A stretch of 64,000 nt of DNA from Micromonospora arborensis (GCF_003205615.1 NZ_PYBV01000015.1:34592-98591); one strand, 5' to 3'. Positions 17,008 through 25,281 are shown, counted from the first letter of the stretch. Program-made: numbers and translations. Notes: a model not told the origin generated them from the letters alone.

Positions 17008-18849
17008 ATGAGCGTACGGACCGAGGCGCCGCGTAGCATCCGGCGGGCCCGACCCGCGGGACACCGCCCGGCGCCGCCGTCGTTGCTCCCGGCCGGCGAG
17101 GACTTCGCGCCCGCGCCGTCCCCGGACGGCCGCCGGGTGGCGTTCCTCTCCGACCGGGCCGGCACCCCGGGCGTCTGGGTCCGCGACGTCGACGCCGCCG
17201 AGGCCGTCGTGCTGCCCACCGGCGACGAGCCGGTGCTCGCGCTGAGCTGGTCCCCGGACGGGCGGTGGCTGGCGTGCGTCATCGCCCCCGGTGGAGCGCC
17301 CCGCACCGAGCTGTGGGTGCTGCGCCCGGACGGTTCGGGCCGCCGCCAGGTCGCCGGGTTCGGCCGGCGCAGCGCCGCGTTGGCCGGCTGGCTGCGCGGC
17401 GGCGCGGTCCTGGCGGTCACCGAAACCGACGAGCTGGGTCGGGCCGTCCTGATCGACGCGGGCACCGGGCACCGGCGGGTGCTCACCGAGGGCGACCTGC
17501 TCACGCTCCTGGACGTGACCCCGGACGCCAGCGCCGCGCTGCTGCGCCGCGGCCCGCGTAACGCCCGCTGGCTGGAGCTGCTCGACGTGGCGACCGGCGC
17601 CCGTCGGCGCTTGCTCCCGGACACCGGCCGGGGCAGCACCGACCAGGGCTGGTTCGGCCCGGACGGTACGAGCGTGCTGGCGCGCACCGACGCGTTCTCG
17701 GAACTCGCCGCGCTGGTGCGGGTCGACCTGAGCCGACCGGAGCAGCCGCCGACCCGGCTCGCCTGGCGACCCGACGCCGAGTTGGAGCACGTGACGCCGA
17801 GCGCGGACGGGCACCGGGCCGCCCTGCTGTGGAACACCTACGGCGGGCGAAGCGAGCTGAGCCTGCTCGACCTCGCCGACGGCGTGCAGCGGGCCGTCGG
17901 CGCTCCCGGGGAGGTGCTCGACGACGCGGTCTTCGCCGCCGGCGGTGACCTGCTCTGCCTGACCGCGCAGGGGCCGGTGCAGCCCCGGGAGGTCTGGCTG
18001 GTCGATCCGCCGACCGGGACGCTGCGCCCGCTGCGGCCGGGCACGCGTACGGGCGACAGCGGTGTCGCGCCGCAACTGGTCGACCTGCGCGCCCGCGACG
18101 GTCTGCCACTCTCCGGTTGGCTCTACCGCCCGTCCGGCCCGGGCCCCTGGCCGACCGCGATCAGTCTGCACGGTGGCCCGGAGGCGCAGGAACGTCCTGC
18201 CTACAACCCGCTGTTCCAGGCCCTCGTGGCGCAGGGCGTCGCGGTCTTCGCGCCCAATGTCCGGGGATCATCCGGGTTCGGCCGCTCCTTCGTCGCCGCC
18301 GACAACCTGGCCGGCCGCTACGGTGCGATCGCCGACGTGGCTGCCTGCGCCGACTTCCTCGTCGACAGTGGCGTCGCCCGGCCCGGCCAACTCGGCTGTC
18401 TGGGCCGTTCCTACGGTGGTTACCTGGTTTTGGCGGTGCTGGTGAACTTCCCCGGGCTGTTCGCCGCCGGGGTCGCCGAGTGCGGCATCTCCGACTTTCG
18501 GACCTTCTTCGCCGGCACCGAGCCGTGGATCGCCGCCGCCGCCGTCAGCAAGTACGGCGATCCGGAGCGGGATGCGGAGTTGCTGCGTGACCTCTCGCCG
18601 CTGACCCACATCGACCGGCTGGACGTGCCGGTGCTGCTGATCCACGGCGCCAACGACACAAACGTGCCGGCTGGCGAGTCGACGCAGGTCGCGCAGGCGT
18701 TGGCGGCTCGGGACGTGCCGCACCGGCACCTGGTGCTCGCTGGCGAGGGGCACGACTTCCTGGCGCGTGCCAACCAGGAGGCGGCGCGTACGGCCACCAC
18801 CGGCTGGCTGACCCGGCACCTCGCCGCGACCGTGACCACCGTCGGCTGA
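17008..18849 (+). CDS. S9 family prolyl oligopeptidase-type peptidase
   Basis: 613 residues. Residues about 30-350 are WD40/PD40-like beta-propeller blades (APSPDGRRVAFLSDRAG, SWSPDGRWLACV). The C-terminal approximately 250 residues are the S9 catalytic domain: HGGPEAQERP, nucleophile Ser about 468 in GRSYGGY, acid Asp about 550 in HGANDTNVP, and His about 582 in GEGHDF. No signal peptide, so cytoplasmic. Propeller-gated peptidases of this family act on short peptides. ATG abuts the amidotransferase stop directly, so translation is coupled; the context suggests processing or degrading a small peptide made by the two upstream enzymes (inference). Confidence 0.9.
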   Translation: MSVRTEAPRSIRRARPAGHRPAPPSLLPAGEDFAPAPSPDGRRVAFLSDRAGTPGVWVRDVDAAEAVVLPTGDEPVLALSWSPDGRWLACVIAPGGAPRTELWVLRPDGSGRRQVAGFGRRSAALAGWLRGGAVLAVTETDELGRAVLIDAGTGHRRVLTEGDLLTLLDVTPDASAALLRRGPRNARWLELLDVATGARRRLLPDTGRGSTDQGWFGPDGTSVLARTDAFSELAALVRVDLSRPEQPPTRLAWRPDAELEHVTPSADGHRAALLWNTYGGRSELSLLDLADGVQRAVGAPGEVLDDAVFAAGGDLLCLTAQGPVQPREVWLVDPPTGTLRPLRPGTRTGDSGVAPQLVDLRARDGLPLSGWLYRPSGPGPWPTAISLHGGPEAQERPAYNPLFQALVAQGVAVFAPNVRGSSGFGRSFVAADNLAGRYGAIADVAACADFLVDSGVARPGQLGCLGRSYGGYLVLAVLVNFPGLFAAGVAECGISDFRTFFAGTEPWIAAAAVSKYGDPERDAELLRDLSPLTHIDRLDVPVLLIHGANDTNVPAGESTQVAQALAARDVPHRHLVLAGEGHDFLARANQEAARTATTGWLTRHLAATVTTVG

Positions 18850-18866
18850 GGCGATATCCTCCGCCG

Positions 18867-19427
18867 GTGGAGCTCACGGCGCAGGGCGAGCGGTTGGCCG
18901 CGGACCTGGGCCGCTGGTTGGCCGATCTGACGTTCGTCGACCTGGACACCGACGAGGTCACCGCGCGGGTGATCGACGCGGTGGTGCGGTGGGCCGAGGG
19001 CCAGGGTTGGCGGGTCTACCGGCGTGCGCCCAGCGTGCTGCCGTTGCCACCGCCGCTGGAGCAGCGGCACTCGGTCCTTGATGTGGCGTGTGCCCGCCCG
19101 GACGGCCCGCCGGTCGTCGTGGAGGTCGACCACACCGACCGGGCCCGTACGGTGCAGAAGTTACGCGCGGAGGCGGACGCCGGCCGGGTCCCGATCTGGG
19201 TGCGGTGGGGCGTGGGGCGTTTCACCGCGCCGCCACCGCCGGTGCGGATGGTGACCGTCGAGGTGACCCGGCGTGCCGGGCCCGCGGGGCGCGGACGGCT
19301 GCACAGCCGCACCGGGGACCGTCCCGCGCCGGCGCACTCGACCGGCGGCGGCACGGTGGCCACGCAGGCGCTACCGATCCCGCTGACCGATCCGGACGCG
19401 GGTGACGGCGCGGGTAAGGGCGTCTGA
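18867..19427 (+). CDS. hypothetical protein
   Basis: 186 residues from GTG at 18867, 17 bp after the S9 peptidase stop, so possibly the last gene of that operon. An N-terminal helical part (LAADLGRWLADLTFVDLDTDEVTARVIDAVVRWAEGQGW) is followed by an alpha/beta part with LDVACARPDGPPVVVEVDHTDRARTVQKLRAEADAGRVPIWVRWG, which resembles the core of PD-(D/E)XK-like hypothetical proteins (VVVEVDH, then a conserved W). The last 45 residues are low-complexity Gly/Ala/Pro/Arg. No family was recognised with confidence; no signal peptide or membrane helix. Confidence 0.65.
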   Translation: MELTAQGERLAADLGRWLADLTFVDLDTDEVTARVIDAVVRWAEGQGWRVYRRAPSVLPLPPPLEQRHSVLDVACARPDGPPVVVEVDHTDRARTVQKLRAEADAGRVPIWVRWGVGRFTAPPPPVRMVTVEVTRRAGPAGRGRLHSRTGDRPAPAHSTGGGTVATQALPIPLTDPDAGDGAGKGV

Positions 19428-19440
19428 AGCGAATCGTAAG
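19414..19440 (+). promoter_or_regulatory. SARP-type operator, site 1 (11-bp-spaced triple direct repeat)
   Basis: GTAAG at 19414-19418, TGAAG at 19425-19429 and GTAAG at 19436-19440: three pentamers on the same face of the helix at exactly 11-bp spacing. Ten bases after the last lies CAGAGT (19451-19456), a candidate -10. The site overlaps the 3' end of the preceding gene and precedes the DHFR-like gene at 19501. The same triad occurs at 23115-23141. Confidence 0.6.
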
Positions 19441-19500
19441 CGGGTCCCGGCAGAGTTCTGGGTGTCACCGGAGAACACGACCGACACCCAGGAGATTCCG

Positions 19501-20055
19501 ATGCGCAAGCTCATCAACTCGACCTACCTCACCCTCGACGGCGTCATCGAGAACCCGATGTGGACCATGCCGTACTTCGACGAGGAGGCCGCCAGCCTCG
19601 CCGGGGCGCTGACCACCGAGGCCGACGCGATGCTGATGGGTCGGGCCACCTACGACGGCTTCTCCGCCGCCTGGCCGAACATGGACGAGAACGACCCGAC
19701 CACGGGCGCCGCGTTCTTCAACAACGTCAAGAAGTACGTCGCCTCGACCACCCTCACCGACCCCACCTGGAAGAACACCGAGGTGCTCCAGGGCGACCTG
19801 GTCGAGGCGGTCACCGCGCTCAAGGCCCAGGAGGGCAAGAACATCATCCAGTACGGCTTCGGCTCGGTCACCGCCCAACTGATCAAGGCGGGTCTGGTGG
19901 ACGAGGTCCGGTTCTGGATCCACCCGGTGCTGGAGGGCGGTGGCAACCTGACGGCGGCGCTTACCGATTTCAAGGCCTCGTTCGACCTGGTCGACACCCG
20001 GGTGCACAAGAGCGGCGTGATCGTCGCCTCGTACGCGCCGAAGACGACGGCCTGA
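19501..20055 (+). CDS. dihydrofolate reductase family protein (RibD C-terminal-like)
   Basis: 184 residues from ATG at 19501 with CAGGAG 7 bp upstream. DHFR/RibD-C fold: MRKLINSTYLTLDGVIENP, ADAMLMGRATYDGFSAAWP, YVASTTL, and a C-terminal NIIQYGFGSVTAQLIKAGLVDEVRFWIHPVLEGGG. An NADPH-dependent reductase is likely; substrate unknown. It is convergent with the SARP regulator (8 bp between stops) and preceded by a SARP-type triad that also stands before the hydrolase on the other side of the regulator. It is therefore a probable target of that regulator. Confidence 0.87.
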   Translation: MRKLINSTYLTLDGVIENPMWTMPYFDEEAASLAGALTTEADAMLMGRATYDGFSAAWPNMDENDPTTGAAFFNNVKKYVASTTLTDPTWKNTEVLQGDLVEAVTALKAQEGKNIIQYGFGSVTAQLIKAGLVDEVRFWIHPVLEGGGNLTAALTDFKASFDLVDTRVHKSGVIVASYAPKTTA

Positions 20056-20062
20056 CCAGAGC

Positions 20063-23000
20063 TCAGAGCTGAGCCCGGGCCTCGCCTGGGCTCAGCTTCG
20101 CGCCCTCGGCGAGCAACGCGTCGAACCGCTCCGGCCCGAGTTCGGCCCGCAGTCGTGCGGTCGTCCGGTCGGTGTCGTCGCGTTCGGCCGGCGCGGCCGG
20201 GGACTGCGTGGCGAGCCGGGCGGCGGCCGCGGCGCCCAGCAGTCGGGCGGCGACCTCGGGGGAGCGCACCGCCGCCGCCATTCCCTCCAGCGGGCCGACC
20301 GCGTCGCGCATCGTCGCCATCGCCTCGGCGGCCTCGAACGCCTCGACGTGCAGGGCCAGCGCCGCGTCCGGGTCGCCGCCCTGCTCGACCGCGTAGCCCA
20401 GCTCCACCAGGATCATCGGCAGGTAGAGCGCGGGTTGGCTCTCGCCGCGGCCGAGGTCGGCGAGGTGGGTGAGGTGGGTGACGGCCAGGTCGAGCTTGCC
20501 GTCGCGGCGGGCGGCCAACCCGAGGCTCATCTCCGCGAAGATCAGCGCACCGGGCGAGCCCTGCTCCACCGCCAGGTCGTACGCGCGTTCGGCCAACTCC
20601 CGACCCTGGGCGTAGTCGCGGGTCTGCACGGCGAGCCAGGCCAGCCAGGACAGCTCCGCGCAGACCTGCGGCCACAGCGCCAACTCCTCGGCCCAGCGCA
20701 GCCCCTCCCGGTGCAGCGCGACGGCCCGCTCGTGCTCGCCGCGCATGTCGGCGAGCCCACCCACCCACTCGGTCGCCCGGAGTCGACCCCACCGGTCGCC
20801 GAGATCGGCGAAGAGCGCGGCGCTGCGGGTCGCGGTGCGTTCCAGGGTGGCCTGGTCACCGTTGGCGTGCGCGAGGTGCGCCCGGGAGGTGAGCACCGCC
20901 GCCTCGGTCCACGGGTCGACCACGGCGGTGGGCAGCAGTTCCGACGCCAGGGCCAGGTCGCCGTGCTCGATCACCGCGTTGGCCGCGAACCAGGCGGCGT
21001 GGCCGTCCGGGTCGACCGCCACCGCGGCGCGTACGTCGTCCGGTGCGATCGCCTCGCCCAGCGACAGGGCGAAGCCGACCCGCCAGGGGGCCGCACGGGT
21101 CTCCTGTTCCGGGTCACCGGGCACGGCCAGGGCTTGCCGCGCCTCGGTGAGCCGGCCGCGCAGAAACCAGTACCAGCTCAGCGCGACGGCCAACCGCAGC
21201 CCGCCACCGTTGACCAGTGCCGACCGCAGGTTCGCCGTCTCGGCGTCCAGCAGCGCCAGCCACCGCCGCTGCTCAGCGCCGCGCAGCTCGGGATCGGCGC
21301 GTTCGGCCAGCTCGGTGTAGTAGGCGGCGTGCCGCGCGCGTACCTCGTCGGCGTCGGTCAGGCGGTCCAGGCCGAACGCGGCCACCGATTCGAGCAGCCG
21401 GTAGCGCGGGTCGGTGCCGGAGTCGTCGAGCACCACCAGGGACCGGTCCACCAGCCGGGCGAGGGTGTCCAGATCGGTCCGGCAGACGTGTTCGGCGGCC
21501 TCCGGGGTGCAGCCGTCGGGGAACACCGCCAGTCGGGCCAGCACGGCCCGGTCGGTCTCGTCCAGGAGGTCCCAGCTCCAGCTGATCACCGCGGTCAGCG
21601 TCCGCTGCCGGGTCGGCACGTCCCGCTGCGCGGAGGTGAGCAGCCGGAACCGGTCGTCGAGCCGGTCCACCACCCCCCGCAGACCCAGTGCGCGGACCCG
21701 GGTCGCGGCCAACTCCAGCGCCAGCGGCAGGCCGTCGAGGCGGCGGCAGAGCTGGGCCACCGCGGGCGCGGTCTGCTCGTCGAGGCGGAACCCGCGCTGC
21801 TGCGCGGCCGCGCGGGCGGCGAACAACCGGGCCGCCGCCGAGCGCCGCACCGTGTCCAGGTCACTGTCGCCCGGCACGGGCAGCGGGGGTACGTCCCAGA
21901 GCAGTTCGCCGGTCAACCCGAGCGGCTCCCTGCTGGTGGCCAGCACGGTCAACCCGGGCACGTCCCGCAGCAGCCGGGTGACCAGTTCGGCGACCGGCTC
22001 GACCACGTGTTCGCAGTTGTCGAGCACGAGCAGCAGTTGTCGGTGCCGCAGGGCGGAAACCACCCGGTCACCGGCGGACATGCTCGTGCCGGCGGTCTCG
22101 TGGGTGCCCAGAGCGCCGAGCACCTGTTCGGCGACGCGCGGGTCGCCGGCCGGCAGTGGTGCCAGCTCCACCAACTGGACGCCGTCCGGGAAGGACTGTG
22201 TCCGGGCCGCCTCGGTGGCCAGTCGGGTCTTGCCCACACCACCCGGCCCGACAAGCGTGACCAGCCGCTGCCGAGGCAGCAGCGTCCGTAGCTCGGCCAG
22301 CGCCTCGGCTCTCCCGACCAACTCGTCGAGTTGGGCCGGCAGGCTGTTGCGGATGATCGCGGCCTTCGGCGGAGCGCTCAGCCCGGCGTCCTGTTCGAGG
22401 ATCCGGCGGTGCAGGGCGACCAGCTCCGGGCCGGGGTCGAGGCCCAGCTCCTCGGCGAGCCGGTCGCGCAGTTCGGCGTAGCTGTCCAACGCCTCGGTCT
22501 GGCGGCCGGCCGCGTACAACGCGCGGAGCTGCACCGCCCGCAGGCCTTCGCGCAGCGGGTGCCGGGCGACCAACTCGACGAGGTCGGCGGCGACCAGGTC
22601 GTGCTCGCCCCGAGCCAGCCGGGCCTCGGCCAGCCGTTCGTGCACGGCGAGGCGCTGTTCGGCGAGGCGGGCCGCCTCCGCTCGGGCGAACTCGGCGTCG
22701 GCCACGTCGGCGTACGCCTCACCGCGCCACAATCCGAGCGCCTCGGTCAGCCGGTCGACGTCGCTGCTGCGGGCCAGCTCGGCGAACCGGTCGGCGTCGA
22801 CCGAGGCGGCCCGCAGCAGGTAGCCGGGCGGCCGGGACTCGATCAGCTCGCGGGCACCCGGCTCGGCGTCGTTGAGCGCCTTGCGGAGCTGGGACACCCG
22901 CACCTGTAGGGCACCCAGGGGATTGGCGGGGGAGTCGGTTCCCCACAGGTCGTCGATGAGCCGGTCGGCCGAGATCACCTGGTTGCGGTTGGCCAGCAGG

Positions 23001-23104
23001 TCGGCGAGGAGCGCCCGTACCTTCGTGCCGGGCACCACCACTGGCTCGCCGGCATCCGTGCTCACGGCGAGCGGCCCGAGCACCCCGAACTGCACGGCCG
23101 ACAT
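20063..23104 (-). CDS. SARP/AfsR-like regulator: BTAD + NB-ARC ATPase + TPR-like repeats
   Basis: 1013 residues. Residues 1-95 are the OmpR-like winged HTH of SARPs (VQFGVLGPLAVSTDAGEPVVVPGTKVRALLADLL, RVSQLRKALNDAEPG, ESRPPGYLL). Residues about 100-245 are the bacterial transcriptional activation domain. An STAND/NB-ARC ATPase follows with P-loop GPGGVGKTRLA (about 285-293), Walker B LLLVLDNCEHV, and ATSREPLGL. From about 600 the protein is helical and TPR-like. This is the layout of large AfsR-type ATP-gated activators. It is flanked by two genes, each with the same 11-bp-periodic triad, so it probably activates both, and itself from the site 11-37 bp upstream of its start. Confidence 0.92.
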   Translation of the reverse strand: MSAVQFGVLGPLAVSTDAGEPVVVPGTKVRALLADLLANRNQVISADRLIDDLWGTDSPANPLGALQVRVSQLRKALNDAEPGARELIESRPPGYLLRAASVDADRFAELARSSDVDRLTEALGLWRGEAYADVADAEFARAEAARLAEQRLAVHERLAEARLARGEHDLVAADLVELVARHPLREGLRAVQLRALYAAGRQTEALDSYAELRDRLAEELGLDPGPELVALHRRILEQDAGLSAPPKAAIIRNSLPAQLDELVGRAEALAELRTLLPRQRLVTLVGPGGVGKTRLATEAARTQSFPDGVQLVELAPLPAGDPRVAEQVLGALGTHETAGTSMSAGDRVVSALRHRQLLLVLDNCEHVVEPVAELVTRLLRDVPGLTVLATSREPLGLTGELLWDVPPLPVPGDSDLDTVRRSAAARLFAARAAAQQRGFRLDEQTAPAVAQLCRRLDGLPLALELAATRVRALGLRGVVDRLDDRFRLLTSAQRDVPTRQRTLTAVISWSWDLLDETDRAVLARLAVFPDGCTPEAAEHVCRTDLDTLARLVDRSLVVLDDSGTDPRYRLLESVAAFGLDRLTDADEVRARHAAYYTELAERADPELRGAEQRRWLALLDAETANLRSALVNGGGLRLAVALSWYWFLRGRLTEARQALAVPGDPEQETRAAPWRVGFALSLGEAIAPDDVRAAVAVDPDGHAAWFAANAVIEHGDLALASELLPTAVVDPWTEAAVLTSRAHLAHANGDQATLERTATRSAALFADLGDRWGRLRATEWVGGLADMRGEHERAVALHREGLRWAEELALWPQVCAELSWLAWLAVQTRDYAQGRELAERAYDLAVEQGSPGALIFAEMSLGLAARRDGKLDLAVTHLTHLADLGRGESQPALYLPMILVELGYAVEQGGDPDAALALHVEAFEAAEAMATMRDAVGPLEGMAAAVRSPEVAARLLGAAAAARLATQSPAAPAERDDTDRTTARLRAELGPERFDALLAEGAKLSPGEARAQL

Positions 23105-23114
23105 CTTAGCGCCG

Positions 23115-23141
23115 GTAAGGCCACCTGAAGTCGACCGTAAG
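23115..23141 (+). promoter_or_regulatory. SARP-type operator, site 2 (11-bp-spaced triple direct repeat)
   Basis: GTAAG at 23115-23119, TGAAG at 23126-23130 and GTAAG at 23137-23141, again exactly 11 bp apart and identical in pentamer order to site 1. Ten bases later CACCGT (23152-23157) sits where site 1 has CAGAGT. The site lies between the divergent SARP gene (start 23104) and the hydrolase (start 23164). Confidence 0.62.
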
Positions 23142-23163
23142 CGCGTCGGTGCACCGTGTGGGC

Positions 23164-23916
23164 ATGGACATCTATCACGAAGACCACGGCAACGACACGG
23201 GCCGCCCGCTGGTGCTGGTCCACGGCGCGCTCTCCGGCATCGGCACCTCGTTTGGCACGATCCTGCCGATGCTGGCGAAGACCCGCAGGGTGATCGCCGT
23301 CGAGCTGCAGGCCCACGGCCGCACCCCCGACGTCGATCGTCCGCTGACCGTGGAGCATTTCGCCACCGACGTGGTGGAGTTGCTCGACCGGTTGGGCGTC
23401 GAGCGGGCGGACGTGTTCGGTTGGAGCATGGGCGCGGCGGTCGCGTTGCGCCTCGGCACCGATCACCCCGACCGGGTCGGGCGGCTGGTGCTCGCCTCGG
23501 TGAGCTTCGACGACGACGGCCTGCACCCCGGGCTCCTGGACGGGATCCAGGACCTGCAACCCGAGCACCTGCACGGGTCGGAGTTCCACGAGGAGTACCT
23601 GCGAACCGCGCCGGACCCGGCGGGTTGGGCCAACCTGGTCACCAAGATGAAGGTGCTGGACGCGAGCCTGCCGCAGTGGACGCCCGAGCAGATCCGCGCG
23701 CTGGCCGCACCCACCATGATCGTGCTGGCCGACTCGGACATCGTCCAGCCCGAACACGCGGTGCGGATGTTCCGGCTGCTCGGCGGTGCGGTGCCCGGCG
23801 ACCTGACCGGTCTGCCCGCCTGTCGGCTGGCCATCCTGCCCGGCACGACGCACACCTCGATCCCGCAGCGGGCGGACTGGTTGGCCCCGATGATCGAGGA
23901 CTTCCTGACCCCCTAG
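23164..23916 (+). CDS. alpha/beta hydrolase
   Basis: 250 residues from ATG at 23164. LVLVHGALSGIGTSF (oxyanion region), nucleophile elbow GWSMGA, acid Asp in VLADSDIVQPEH, His in LPGTTHTSI: a complete catalytic triad. It is most like the small soluble esterase/haloperoxidase-type branch. No SD sequence precedes the ATG, and the candidate -10 ends 6 bp before it, so the mRNA may be leaderless. It is divergent from the SARP regulator and shares its operator region. Substrate unknown. Confidence 0.87.
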   Translation: MDIYHEDHGNDTGRPLVLVHGALSGIGTSFGTILPMLAKTRRVIAVELQAHGRTPDVDRPLTVEHFATDVVELLDRLGVERADVFGWSMGAAVALRLGTDHPDRVGRLVLASVSFDDDGLHPGLLDGIQDLQPEHLHGSEFHEEYLRTAPDPAGWANLVTKMKVLDASLPQWTPEQIRALAAPTMIVLADSDIVQPEHAVRMFRLLGGAVPGDLTGLPACRLAILPGTTHTSIPQRADWLAPMIEDFLTP

Positions 23917-23942
23917 CTAGAGGAGCCTTCTACCTCTCGTCC

Positions 23943-23958
23943 GGTTGTCGCCACAACC
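23943..23958. terminator. weak hairpin downstream of the hydrolase gene
   Basis: GGTTGT-cgcc-ACAACC, perfect 6-bp arms, 26 bp after the hydrolase stop. It may be a weak terminator or an operator for the beta-lactamase gene 85 bp further on. The rest of the 126-bp gap shows nothing more. Confidence 0.3.
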
Positions 23959-24042
23959 TGGGCAGTTGAGGTCGGCCATCCAGAGCCTTCCAGCTAAGTG
24001 TGGCGTGACTAACGTCTGGATTCGGCGCGCAACCGGGGCTGG

Positions 24043-25068
24043 ATGATCAGGCGTATCCCCCGTATGACCAGCCACGATCAGCCTTCATCGCCGCGGCCGA
24101 CGTCTCTGCCCCCGACCGCGGGCGCCCCTGTCACCCGTTGGGCAACTGAGCCATCAAGGGTCGGTCGCCGTTCCCTCCTGAGCATGGCGGCTCTACTGCC
24201 GTTGGCCGCCTGCGGGAAAGCCAGGGAACCTGGCGCGTCCTCGCCGGCTGCGTCCTCGCCGCCTGTTTCCCCTAGTCCGTCGGCAGAAGAGCAGCACAGC
24301 CGCCTGGTTGAGCTGGAGCGTCGGTTCGACGCGCGCCTGGGTGTGTACGCCCTCGCCACCGGTACGGGCGCCACCATCGCGCACCGTGCGGACGAGCGGT
24401 TCGCGTTCTGCTCGACGTTCAAGGGCCTCGCCGCTGCTGCCATCCTCCACAACCACTCGATGCCGCATCTGGAGACAGTCGTCCGGTACTCCCGTGCGGA
24501 CCTCATGAAGAGCGCCGTCATCACGGGGCAGCACGTAGCGACCGGAATGACCATTCGGCAGTTGGCCGACGCCGCCGTACGGTACAGCGATGGAACCGCG
24601 GGCAACCTCCTACTTCGCGACCTTGGCGGGCCGGCAGCGCTAACGGCCTACCTGCGGAGCCTCGGCGACTCGGTCACCCAGATGGACCGGATCGAGCCGG
24701 AGATCGTCAGCGCTATTCCTGGCGATCCGCGGGACACCACCACACCCAGGGCCATCGGCACCGACTACCAGAAGATCGTGCTGGGCGACGCGTTGCCGGC
24801 CGACAAGCGCGAGTTCCTCAAGGACTTACTCATACGCAACACCACCGGCGCCCGCCGCATCCGCGCTGGGCTGCCGACGGGCTGGACCGTGGCCGACAAG
24901 ACCGGTACCGGTGATTACGGCACGATCAACGACATCGCTATCGTTTGGCCCCCGGGGTCCGCGCCCCTTGTCATCTCAATGATGTCGAGCAGAGCGGCTC
25001 GAGAAGCCGACTATGACCAGGCCCTCCTTGCCGAGGCGACCGCGTACGTCGTGGACCGGCTTGCCTGA
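24043..25068 (+). CDS. class A beta-lactamase, predicted Tat-type lipoprotein
   Basis: 341 residues. A long n-region contains GRRSLLS (twin-arginine-like), then a hydrophobic segment and a lipobox LAAC with Cys57; a Ser/Pro-rich linker (64-80) leads to the enzyme. Class A motifs: S124-T-F-K127 (Ser70/Lys73), Y-S-D-G at 181-184 (SDN position, Gly instead of Asn as in mycobacterial BlaC), Glu218 in EPEIV (Glu166; the Asn170 position is Val), and K286-T-G. Expected to hydrolyse beta-lactams outside the cell membrane. The start could be ATG 24064 instead. It contains an in-frame TTA Leu codon (24826-24828), which in actinomycetes needs the bldA tRNA. No BlaI/BlaR or AmpR-like neighbour. Confidence 0.9.
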   Translation: MIRRIPRMTSHDQPSSPRPTSLPPTAGAPVTRWATEPSRVGRRSLLSMAALLPLAACGKAREPGASSPAASSPPVSPSPSAEEQHSRLVELERRFDARLGVYALATGTGATIAHRADERFAFCSTFKGLAAAAILHNHSMPHLETVVRYSRADLMKSAVITGQHVATGMTIRQLADAAVRYSDGTAGNLLLRDLGGPAALTAYLRSLGDSVTQMDRIEPEIVSAIPGDPRDTTTPRAIGTDYQKIVLGDALPADKREFLKDLLIRNTTGARRIRAGLPTGWTVADKTGTGDYGTINDIAIVWPPGSAPLVISMMSSRAAREADYDQALLAEATAYVVDRLA

Positions 25069-25094
25069 TCGAAACCGTCAACGGGCTGGTCTCC

Positions 25095-25203
25095 CCGGCC
25101 CACGATCCGGCCCATGGCCACCTCGAACGCCTCCCGCCAGCGGACGGGATCTATGCCGTGACCAGCCGCCCCCGTCTCATCGTCAGTGCACACAACTCCA
25201 CGA
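25095..25203 (-). pseudogene. possible N-terminal remnant of an IS701-like transposase
   Basis: The minus-strand reading DPVRWREAFEVAMGRIVGR (from GTG at 25203) resembles the start of IS701-family transposases (W..xF..xMGRIAGRF.RVEPR), but the similarity stops there and no transposase body or inverted repeats follow. It lies in the 213-bp gap 25069-25281, which holds no intact gene. Confidence 0.3.
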
Positions 25204-25281
25204 TGATCAGGGATGCCACCGCTATGAGCTGTCTCGGGCAGCCCGGGCAAGTTGTCAGTGGCGGCAACTACCTTTGCCGGT

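Noticed and set aside
15187..18171. A minus-strand open frame of almost 1000 codons
   Set aside because: It is antisense to the amidotransferase and S9 peptidase genes, whose motifs are clear; the translation is compositionally biased (Arg, Gly, Val, His, Gln) with no family pattern. Typical GC-rich shadow.
20348..22291. A plus-strand open frame of 647 codons
   Set aside because: Antisense to the SARP/NB-ARC gene; low-complexity translation without motifs.
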